Shown: piece after piece, positions 32,847 to 39,171 of the stretch | Layout: each line of letters opens with the position of its first letter | Numbering within the stretch: position 1 is the first letter of the stretch | Source: Chthonomonas sp. | GTDB lineage: Bacteria > Armatimonadota > Fimbriimonadia > Fimbriimonadales > Fimbriimonadaceae | Assembly: GCA_016788585.1 (NCBI GenBank) | Contig: JAEURP010000009.1 | Coordinates: 310,001 to 374,000, forward strand | DNA length: 64,000 nt | Reading direction: 5' to 3' | The notes under the pieces: generated by a model | Told to the model about the DNA's origin: nothing | The model's input: only the letters and a program-made list of their open reading frames with translations | Database searches by the model: none | Position numbers and translations under genes: made by a program

Positions 32847-33169
32847 TAGTACTTTTTGTGTCCCGGATGGTCGCACTTCACGTTGCCGGTGGAGGCGTCG
32901 TACGTATAGGGCTTCTTGTCGATTGGGTCCACGATCATTTCGGCGGGAAGTCTGAGCTCGGCAAGGCTCCCCGGCGGCGTTTCATCGGCATTTGTCATCG
33001 CAATGACGATGGCGGCTCTAATCTGCCTTAGGTTCTCCATGCAGACTTCATCTTTAGCTCGGGCCATGCTCTGACCGACAGCGGTGTGACCAACTTGGTC
33101 GGCCCTCTGGTTACCCGTCTCGGTGCAGCCAATCATGACGATTGGGACTAGAAACAACCATGTCTTCAT
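32846..33169 (-). CDS. Lipoprotein with pseudopilin-like C-terminus, between accB-like and accC
   Basis: A 107-residue precursor with signal peptide and lipobox (IVMIGC, Cys about 15). The mature part has a helical stretch (MENLRQIRAAIVIAMTNADETPP) and ends DPIDKKPYTYDASTGNVKCDHPGHKKY. The final segment resembles the C-terminal strands of type II secretion/pilin-like proteins (DPxxxxPYxYD...CPxH), in which a lipobox instead of a prepilin site is unusual. It overlaps accB-like (ATGA) and accC (TAATG), so it is strictly co-translated with the carboxylase genes. Function unknown. Confidence 0.8.
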   Translation of the reverse strand: MKTWLFLVPIVMIGCTETGNQRADQVGHTAVGQSMARAKDEVCMENLRQIRAAIVIAMTNADETPPGSLAELRLPAEMIVDPIDKKPYTYDASTGNVKCDHPGHKKY

Positions 33170-33567
33170 GCCGGCTCAACCCTCGCGACAACCTGTCCAA
33201 ACTCTACTGCTTCGCCATCTTCGACCAAAAGCTCCGCAATCGTCCCGCCTTTGCTTGAAATCACATCCTGCCGAAGGCCCAGCGCGGTGACGGCGCCAAT
33301 AGTGTCGCCCTTCTCGATTTCTGCCCCCACTTTCACATCCGCAAGAGCAAAATAGCCGACACTCGTAGCCTTGACTTCATAGAGTGTCTCAGCATGGGTG
33401 ACGGCAGCCATCTCGGGTACTTCGGGGGTTTCAATAGCCGGGGATGCGGCGGAATCGAAAGTTGCCGTAAATCGCTCTCCATGGGCCTTCACGCTGACAT
33501 AGCGATACCCATTTTCTTGCGCCGTCTGAAGGGCGTGCTGGATCAAGTCAAGGCCAAGACCGGGCAT
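33166..33567 (-). CDS. Biotin carboxyl carrier protein homologue lacking the biotinyl lysine
   Basis: A 133-residue AccB-like protein. The N-terminal helix (LIQHALQTAQENGYRYVSVKAHGERFT), Pro/Ala-rich linker (38-55) and C-terminal biotinyl-domain fold (ATSVGYFALADVKVGAEIEKGDTIGAV, then GGTIAELLVEDGEAVEFGQVVARVEPA) follow AccB. In AccB the hairpin carries EAMKM with the biotinylated Lys; here it reads TALGL (94-98), with Gly97 in the Lys position. The protein cannot be biotinylated there. The frame is intact and the gene sits at the head of the acc operon, so it is not simply decayed. Plant BADC proteins, which lack the same Lys and restrain acetyl-CoA carboxylase, are the nearest functional parallel (inference). 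No convincing Shine-Dalgarno precedes the ATG. Confidence 0.85.
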   Translation of the reverse strand: MPGLGLDLIQHALQTAQENGYRYVSVKAHGERFTATFDSAASPAIETPEVPEMAAVTHAETLYEVKATSVGYFALADVKVGAEIEKGDTIGAVTALGLRQDVISSKGGTIAELLVEDGEAVEFGQVVARVEPA

Positions 33568-33588
33568 GAAGGGGAGTGTACCAAGGTC

Positions 33589-33641
33589 AAAAAAAATGGT
33601 GGGTCGCTGTTCTGTTTTAGGGAGGAGAGGTGCGACCCACC
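33589..33641 (-). terminator. Intrinsic terminator/attenuator upstream of the accB-like gene
   Basis: On the minus strand a perfect 10-bp stem (GGTGGGTCGC / GCGACCCACC) with a 24-base loop is followed by A and eight T. The structure has the form of a rho-independent terminator, yet it ends only about 21 bp ahead of the accB-like ATG on the same strand. It may be an attenuator in the acc leader, or the end of an unseen minus-strand transcript with a separate leaderless promoter (TACACT, 7 bp before the ATG) driving acc. Confidence 0.75.
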
Positions 33642-33810
33642 CAGAGGCTGTCTTCGTTGCTTTTGCTGATTGAGGAGTGAACCTTCTGCTGTTCGCTTCC
33701 TATGTACTTCTCAACCACCGGTCGAGGCGCTTGGTTCCCAGAATTCAAAGTCCTGGGACCTCCCGTATTTGCTCTAGCTGTGAGATGACGGAGGAAGTGG
33801 AACTCATGAG
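33642..33810. other. Divergent intergenic region with a second hairpin
   Basis: Between the acc terminator and cheD-like there is no ORF. GGTTCCCAG (33733-33741) and CTGGGACC (33753-33760) form a near-perfect hairpin. I checked for c-di-GMP (GEMM) riboswitch landmarks and found none. GGAGGAAG at 33790-33797 and GGGGGAAGG near 33820 are the candidate ribosome sites of the cheD-like gene. Confidence 0.5.
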
Positions 33811-34335
33811 TTGAGCCAGGGGGAAGGTTTGAGTACGAATCAATTCAATGTTGGAATCACCGAAGTGAGGGTGGTTAAGGGGCCGACGCTCCTCGAATGC
33901 CATGGGGTCGGAAGTTGTATTGCTTTGTTCGCCTATGACTCAGTAAACACGCTGTCTGGAGTGGCATACATCGTGTTGCCGAAGAGGCTGGCGAGCTCGA
34001 CAGACGCCTACCAGGGGCTGTTTGTGGACTCGGCCGTTGAGTTGCTCCTCAAAAAGCTGCTTGACGCCGGTGCGTCGCAAGAGAGCCTGAAATGGGCCTA
34101 TGTTGGGGCAGCTGAGTTCCTCAAACTTACCAATGGTACGCAGTTACCTGCACTGGAGATAGGACGCCGCAATGCTGAAGCGATCGAGGCTGAGCTCGAG
34201 CGGCTGGGCATTGAGATTACAGCCAAAGACATTGGCGGCACGATAGGCCGCGACGTTTCATTCTGCACCTCCGACGCGGAACTCAAGGTGCGAACGGTTC
34301 ACGAAGGAGAAAAGACGCTATGCAACCTGCAGTAA
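33811..34335 (+). CDS. CheD-like protein with altered active site
   Basis: About 174 residues; TTG 33811 or TTG 33829 (with GGGGG 5 bp ahead) may be the start. CheD deamidates chemoreceptor glutamines with a Cys-His-Thr site. The nucleophile is kept in CHGVGSCIALFAYD (Cys36), and GGTIGRDVSF near the C-terminus is the family's second motif. The His of the GLAHxMLP motif, 17 residues after the Cys, is Tyr53 (SGVAYIVLP), and the position of the helper Thr (six before the Cys) is Cys30. It is followed by HDOD and CheY genes, overlapping HDOD by 16 bp; no MCP, CheA, CheW or CheC gene is in the window. Confidence 0.83.
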   Translation: MSQGEGLSTNQFNVGITEVRVVKGPTLLECHGVGSCIALFAYDSVNTLSGVAYIVLPKRLASSTDAYQGLFVDSAVELLLKKLLDAGASQESLKWAYVGAAEFLKLTNGTQLPALEIGRRNAEAIEAELERLGIEITAKDIGGTIGRDVSFCTSDAELKVRTVHEGEKTLCNLQ

Positions 34336-35195
34336 CGCCATCAGACCGCCCGCGGCTCCCAATTCAGGCGATTCTGCGGCAAACCCAGGATCTGCCGGTG
34401 TTGCCGGGGGCGATCATGCGGGTCATCCAACTTACGGGGAACAGTGACGCCACTTCGCGCGCGGTCGCCGAGGCAATTGGAATGGACCAGGCAGTCACTG
34501 CAAAGGTTCTACGACTCGCTAACAGCTCCTTTTATGGATTGCCACGAAAAGTAACGTCGCTTCAGGAAGCAGTCATCCTTTTGGGATTCCGTACGGTCAG
34601 GCTAATCGCGATGGTGGCGGGAACCTCAACCTGGATGAGCAGACCGCTCAAGGGTTACGATTTGCCGCCCCGCCAGTTAATGCGACACTCGATGGGTCTG
34701 GCGCTGGGTTGCCAAATGATCGCGCGAATCGGTCAGTTCGATCCCGACGAGGCTTTCGTGGCGGGACTGCTTGCTGATATTGGCAAGATCGCAATCGATA
34801 AGTGTATCGACGGCAAGATCTCACTGATGATGCAGTTGGGCATCAAAGCGGGAATGACGTTTGAAGACGTTGAGCGCACGGTCTTAGGGCATACCCACTC
34901 TGAAATCGGCGCCCACATGGCCGAGAATTGGAACCTGCCGCAAGAGATCGTTGAAGGAATCAAGTGGCACCACGATCCAACGAGCGCTGGTGAAGCGTGG
35001 CTGCCCCACGTCATCCACCTCGCAGACGTTCTCGCCATGATGACGGGCTTTGGCATTGGAGGCGACGGCCTTCAGTACAAGCTTTGCGAGGACAGCCTGG
35101 AAATCTGCCGACTTTCTGCCGAAGATTTCGATGGACTGATCGAACAGTTCGTCGGAGCGGTTCTTCACGGAGAATCTCTCTTCGATGGCATGTAA
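34320..35195 (+). CDS. HDOD-domain signalling protein
   Basis: A 291-residue protein of the HDOD family, a catalytically quiet relative of HD phosphohydrolases. Typical stretches: LPVLPGAIMRVIQLTGNSDATSRAVAEAIGMDQAVTAKVLRLANSSFYGL, VTSLQEAVILLGFRTVRLIAM, DPDEAFVAGLLADIGKIAIDKCI and HTHSEIGAHMAENWNLPQEIVEGIKWHHDP. The HD pair is present in part (ADIGKIA, WHH). HDOD proteins work with CheY-like regulators and c-di-GMP systems; here one directly precedes cheY (TAATG overlap) and follows cheD-like. GGAGAA precedes the ATG. Confidence 0.93.
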   Translation: MQPAVTPSDRPRLPIQAILRQTQDLPVLPGAIMRVIQLTGNSDATSRAVAEAIGMDQAVTAKVLRLANSSFYGLPRKVTSLQEAVILLGFRTVRLIAMVAGTSTWMSRPLKGYDLPPRQLMRHSMGLALGCQMIARIGQFDPDEAFVAGLLADIGKIAIDKCIDGKISLMMQLGIKAGMTFEDVERTVLGHTHSEIGAHMAENWNLPQEIVEGIKWHHDPTSAGEAWLPHVIHLADVLAMMTGFGIGGDGLQYKLCEDSLEICRLSAEDFDGLIEQFVGAVLHGESLFDGM

Positions 35196-35557
35196 TGTCG
35201 AGCACACGCAGAGTACTGATTTCAGATGACGCCGAGTACATTCGGCTCGCTCTTCGGCGCATCTTATGCGCCCATGGATGGGAGGTTGTGGGAGAAGCAG
35301 AAAACGGCGCCCAAGCCGTTAAAATGTTCAACGAGCTCGCTCCCGATCTTGTGCTCATGGATATTACGATGCCCGAGATGGATGGCATCTCCGCTCTTCG
35401 AGCGATTCTTAGCGCGCATCCGGATGCAAAGATCGTGGTTTGTAGCGCGATGGGCAAGCACAATTTGGTCAATGAGGCCGTCGCTGCCGGTGCTACCGAC
35501 TTCATCATCAAGCCGTTCTGCGACGAAAAGGTCTGGGCGACCGTTTCGGCGGCCTAA
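35195..35557 (+). CDS. CheY-like single-domain response regulator
   Basis: A 120-residue receiver domain. The start is the ATG overlapping the HDOD stop; the frame stays open far upstream but that part is a shadow of HDOD. The acidic pair is D11-D12 (VLISDDAEYIR), the phosphorylation site D56 (LVLMDITMPEMDG), the switch Ser84 (VVCSAMG) and the Lys106 (FIIKPFCD). There is no output domain, so it must act by binding a partner, as CheY binds the flagellar switch or pilus regulators. No kinase gene is nearby. Confidence 0.94.
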   Translation: MSSTRRVLISDDAEYIRLALRRILCAHGWEVVGEAENGAQAVKMFNELAPDLVLMDITMPEMDGISALRAILSAHPDAKIVVCSAMGKHNLVNEAVAAGATDFIIKPFCDEKVWATVSAA

Positions 35558-35606
35558 TCTTCTCGCCAACTGAAACCTCGGAGCGCAAATCTTACTAAAA
35601 TAGGTC

Positions 35607-36464
35607 ATGGCTCGACAGACATTTCCTGGAATTACGGCCGAAGCTTTTGTGAGCGACAATGATCGACGAGCGCTCGCCGCTCTTGAAAAGATCCCTCTGT
35701 TGCCTGACTTAGTTCGGAAGTTCTATGACATGGGGATCGATCGCTGGATGTACGTCTACAACATGGGAAGGGCTGTTCGTTGCGGTCCTCGTCAGTACAG
35801 CACGCTTTACGACATCATGCGCGAGAGTTGCAATGTGCTGGATATGGCCGAGCCCGAGCTCTATATCAGCAGCAATCCATTTCCGAATGCATTCGCCGGC
35901 GGGGTAGAGCGCCCCTACATTACGCTTCGGAGTTCGATGGTCGACACTCTCAGTGACGAAGAACTCTTCCACCTGATTGGGCATGAGCTTGGGCATATAA
36001 AGGCTGGGCACATTTTGTATTTCTCTGTGGCTCAGGTCATCGCGCCACTTTTGGAGATGATAGGAAGACGAACCTTCGGGTTAGGTGATGCAGTGAGTTA
36101 TGGCATCGTGCTGGCTCTCTATGAGTGGTCGCGTCAAGCTGAGATAAGCGCGGATCGGGCCGGTCTGTTGGTCGCCCAGAGCCTTGGCATTTCACTAGAT
36201 GCAAACCTCAAGCTCTGCGCTGGTCCAAATCGACTGAGCCACGAAATGAGCCGCGATGCCTTTCTCGATCAAGCGCGCACCTATCAAGAAATGCCGATGC
36301 AAGATGCTTGGGGCAAGGTCATTTGGTTCTTGCTCATGAACTGGAGTAGCACTCACCCCATGTTTGTCCACCGCGCGCAAGAGCTGGATAAGTGGGTCGC
36401 GTCGGGCGCTTACGAGAAGATTTTGGCTGGCGACTACGCCGGCTCGAAGGCCGGGGTCAGTTAG
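35607..36464 (+). CDS. M48-family metallopeptidase
   Basis: A 285-residue zinc peptidase with HELGH at residues 126-130 (LFHLIGHELGHIKAGHIL) and the third ligand region QAEISADRAGLLVAQ (Glu-x3-Asp). N-terminal 50 residues are polar, without a signal peptide; two hydrophobic helices follow the HELGH motif (about 133-150, 158-172). The layout fits cytoplasmic-facing M48 peptidases of the HtpX/YhfN type. SSTHPMFVHRAQEL near the end is the usual C-terminal M48 motif. It stands alone, 49 bp after cheY. Confidence 0.92.
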   Translation: MARQTFPGITAEAFVSDNDRRALAALEKIPLLPDLVRKFYDMGIDRWMYVYNMGRAVRCGPRQYSTLYDIMRESCNVLDMAEPELYISSNPFPNAFAGGVERPYITLRSSMVDTLSDEELFHLIGHELGHIKAGHILYFSVAQVIAPLLEMIGRRTFGLGDAVSYGIVLALYEWSRQAEISADRAGLLVAQSLGISLDANLKLCAGPNRLSHEMSRDAFLDQARTYQEMPMQDAWGKVIWFLLMNWSSTHPMFVHRAQELDKWVASGAYEKILAGDYAGSKAGVS

Positions 36465-36605
36465 TTTTCAGTGCTCGGCTTTTGGTGTTCAGCGCCTCAT
36501 GCGGGGTCTAAATCAGAAATTTGTTATGTGTTCCTTCACGGTTCCAGATCGAACGTCGAAAACTGAACACTGACAACGAGCTACCTACTTCATAATTGGA
36601 ACGTA
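36465..36605. repeat. Intergenic inverted TTTTCAGTG/TTCAG phrase repeat
   Basis: Directly after the M48 stop the sequence reads TTTTCAGTGCTCGGCTTTTG and GGTGTTCAGCG; about 70 bp later the reverse-complement words CGAAAACTGAACACTGAC appear (36556-36575). The result is an imperfect inverted repeat of CAGTGTTCAGTTTTCG-like words. CATAAT (36590-36595) ahead of the next ATG could be its -10 box. No ORF of note. Confidence 0.55.
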
Positions 36606-38093
36606 ATGGCAGACCCGATTCTGATCGGCATGGGCGACGCGCCCGTCAATCTTCTTCCCGCTAAGGCAAACCGTCATGGCATCATCGCTGGCGCGACGGG
36701 TACTGGGAAGACCGTCACGATGCAAATGCTCGCCGAGAGCTTCAGTCGTCAGGGCGTGCCCTGTTTTGTAGCAGATATCAAAGGCGACCTAAGCGGCATT
36801 TCCCAAAAAGGTGGCGGCAACCAGAAGGTCGAAGACCGGCTTGGAGAGTTGGGTATTTCGCCTGACTACTCGGGCAATCCCGTGGTCTTCTGGGATCTTT
36901 TTGGCAAGCAGGGACATCCTATTCGGGCAACGGTCAGTGAAATGGGGCCCTTGCTCCTAAGCCGAATGCTGGAGCTGAACGACACTCAAGAGGGTGTTCT
37001 GAACATTGCCTTCCGCGTGGCGGATGAACAGGGCCTGCTCCTACTCGATCTCAAAGACCTCCGAGCGATGCTTGTCGAAGTGGCAAATCGAGCCAATGAG
37101 CTGCAACAGGTCTACGGAAATGTTTCAGCGGCTTCAGTTGGTGCAATTCAACGCAATCTCCTTGTTCTTGAAGAGCAGGGCGGCGATCAGTTCTTTGGTG
37201 AGCCAGCGCTCGACCTGCGCGATTTTATGCGAACAGACCTCACCGGACGAGGGGTGATCAATGTGTTGGCGGCGGATAAGCTCATGTCGAGTCCAAAGCT
37301 CTACTCAACCTTTTTGCTGTGGCTACTGGCAGAACTTTTCGAAGTCCTGCCCGAGATCGGTGATCCTGAGAAGCCCAAGATTGTGTTCTTCTTTGATGAA
37401 GCCCATCTTCTATTTACCGATGCTCCAAAACCCTTGCTGGAGAAGGTGAACCAAGTTGTTCGCCTGATCCGATCCAAAGGAGTTGGTGTTTACTTCATCA
37501 CGCAGAATCCCGCGGACATTCCGGACTCCGTCTTGGCTCAGCTTGGCAATCGCGTGCAGCATGCGCTGCGGGCGTTTACACCTAGCGAAATGAAGGGGAT
37601 TAAGGCCGCAAGTGATAGTTTTAGAGCTAATCCAAAATTCGACACTGAAGAGGCCATCACGCAGTTAGGAGTTGGCTGGGGTTTGGTGTCGGTCCTCGAT
37701 GAAAAGGGCGCACCTACAGTAGTCGAAAAGACAGCAGTGCGACCGCCGTTTAGCCGGCTTGGCCCCGCGGCCCCCGACGAAAAGCAAGTCCTGTTGCAAG
37801 GTTCACCCGTGGCAAACAAGTACGAAACAACGGTTGACCGAGAGTCGGCTTACGAGAAGCTCAAAGTAAAGGCCGAAGCAACGGCGAAAGAGGAGGCAGA
37901 AGCTGAGGCCGCAAAGCAGCGCGCCAAGGCAGAGGCCGCCGCAGCCAAGGAGGCCGCCCGGGCCGAGAAGTCGAGCGCTCGCCGAGGCGATACACTGGTA
38001 GAGTCTGTGATCAAGAGCACTATGCGATCAGCCGGCACTTCCATTGGCCGTCAGATTGTCCGTGGCATCCTTGGAAACCTGTTCAAGCGCTAG
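36606..38093 (+). CDS. HerA/DUF853-type ATPase (YjgR-like)
   Basis: A 495-residue P-loop ATPase of the FtsK-HerA superfamily, DUF853 branch. Walker A is GATGTGKT at residues 29-36 in [36 protein letters not shown] and [20 protein letters not shown] are characteristic; Walker B is [13 protein letters not shown], followed by [44 protein letters not shown]. The C-terminal quarter is Ala/Glu/Lys-rich coiled coil ([21 protein letters not shown]) ending in a basic segment. Function of the family is unsettled; DNA or protein pumping has been suggested. It is convergent with the sugar-binding protein gene, 1 bp apart. Confidence 0.9.
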   Translation: MADPILIGMGDAPVNLLPAKANRHGIIAGATGTGKTVTMQMLAESFSRQGVPCFVADIKGDLSGISQKGGGNQKVEDRLGELGISPDYSGNPVVFWDLFGKQGHPIRATVSEMGPLLLSRMLELNDTQEGVLNIAFRVADEQGLLLLDLKDLRAMLVEVANRANELQQVYGNVSAASVGAIQRNLLVLEEQGGDQFFGEPALDLRDFMRTDLTGRGVINVLAADKLMSSPKLYSTFLLWLLAELFEVLPEIGDPEKPKIVFFFDEAHLLFTDAPKPLLEKVNQVVRLIRSKGVGVYFITQNPADIPDSVLAQLGNRVQHALRAFTPSEMKGIKAASDSFRANPKFDTEEAITQLGVGWGLVSVLDEKGAPTVVEKTAVRPPFSRLGPAAPDEKQVLLQGSPVANKYETTVDRESAYEKLKVKAEATAKEEAEAEAAKQRAKAEAAAAKEAARAEKSSARRGDTLVESVIKSTMRSAGTSIGRQIVRGILGNLFKR

Positions 38094-38094
38094 A

Positions 38095-39105
38095 TTAGGG
38101 CTGGATGGACTTTGCGTAATCCGGTAGCTTGTCCAGCATCTGTTCCTTCGTTTCTTTTGCCAGGTTGTCGCGGGTCAGCCACACACCATTATTGAACGTC
38201 GGAATTGGGTCGATGGCAAGTCCATTCTTTATCGCGTTTACGACTCGCTTGAACACATCATAGGCATGGGCTTTTGGCCCGATAAGGACCGCGGCATAGT
38301 AACCAGAAGGTTTGTTCAGTTCGTCTAGAGCTCCAAGCCCACCGATACTGACTCCGATAACCTGCTGGGCTGGTACGCCCGCCGCTTCAGAGGCTCGAAC
38401 GGCAGACAGGACTGGGGCGTCGGCGCCACCTACAATCAGCCAGTTCTTGTACTTCTTGAAATCTGACGCTTGGGACTGAATCTGACTGGCGCTATACCCA
38501 GAAGCGATGAATGTCTCCTTCATGGCCGACCCTCGTTGCTGAAGTTTCGCGCCGTCGCTGGTCATTGAGATAATCACCCCGGTTTCGCTGGACTTCCAGC
38601 CTCGCTTCGTTGCCTCATTGATCGCCCCATTGGCGGCAAACGCCCCTAGGTCTCGGTTGTTGACGCCAAAAAACGGCATATCGAGGTAGCGCTTGCTCTC
38701 GGCATCGCGCAACCGGGTGTTGATTGCCATCGTTGGGATGCCAAATCGTTCAGTATCGTCTCGAATAATGAGTCCGGCCTCCTCAAGCGGGGATTCGATA
38801 ATCAGCCCAGTAGACCGAGTTGCCGACGCAGCCCCAACCGCTTCCTTGACGAGGGCATTAGAGGCACCGTTGACAGTGACAAGGTGAATCGTCGAACCAA
38901 CTTCCTTTGCGGCGAGATTCATGTATTCGAGCTGCAACTTTCGCCAAGGATCATCTGGATTGGGCATGGCTACTGCAATATCACGAACGCTAACTTGGCG
39001 GCCCCCACTTGTTGGGTCGCGCTGCGACTTAGTTGGATTGCAACCGGTGGCGGAAAGTAGGGCCACGAGTGCCAACGCCGAAGAAATGCCTCTCATTAAA
39101 GTCAT
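38095..39105 (-). CDS. Sugar-binding lipoprotein (periplasmic binding protein, Peripla_BP_4 type)
   Basis: A 336-residue precursor with lipobox LLSATGC (Cys about 22), so it is anchored to a membrane. The mature part is a two-lobed ribose/arabinose-type binding protein: VSVRDIAVAMPNPDDPWRKLQLEYMNLAAKEVG, RSTGLIIESPLEEAGLIIRDD, FGVNNRDLGAFAANGAINEATKRGWK and VIGVSIGGLGALDELNKPSGYYAAVLIGPKAHAYDVFKRVVNAIKNG. Such proteins feed sugars to ABC importers or chemoreceptors. No permease or ATPase gene is adjacent, so the partner lies elsewhere or it acts as a sensor. It is divergent from the GH20 gene. Confidence 0.88.
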   Translation of the reverse strand: MTLMRGISSALALVALLSATGCNPTKSQRDPTSGGRQVSVRDIAVAMPNPDDPWRKLQLEYMNLAAKEVGSTIHLVTVNGASNALVKEAVGAASATRSTGLIIESPLEEAGLIIRDDTERFGIPTMAINTRLRDAESKRYLDMPFFGVNNRDLGAFAANGAINEATKRGWKSSETGVIISMTSDGAKLQQRGSAMKETFIASGYSASQIQSQASDFKKYKNWLIVGGADAPVLSAVRASEAAGVPAQQVIGVSIGGLGALDELNKPSGYYAAVLIGPKAHAYDVFKRVVNAIKNGLAIDPIPTFNNGVWLTRDNLAKETKEQMLDKLPDYAKSIQP

Positions 39106-39171
39106 TATGTCGTCTCAATAACGTTACTGGAGCACTTTTGGGTTCCAGCGGGTTCAGTAGAATAGCAAAAT

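Noticed and set aside
33642-33810. c-di-GMP riboswitch ahead of the cheD-like gene
   Set aside because: The expected conserved core bases of GEMM classes are absent; only simple hairpins are present.
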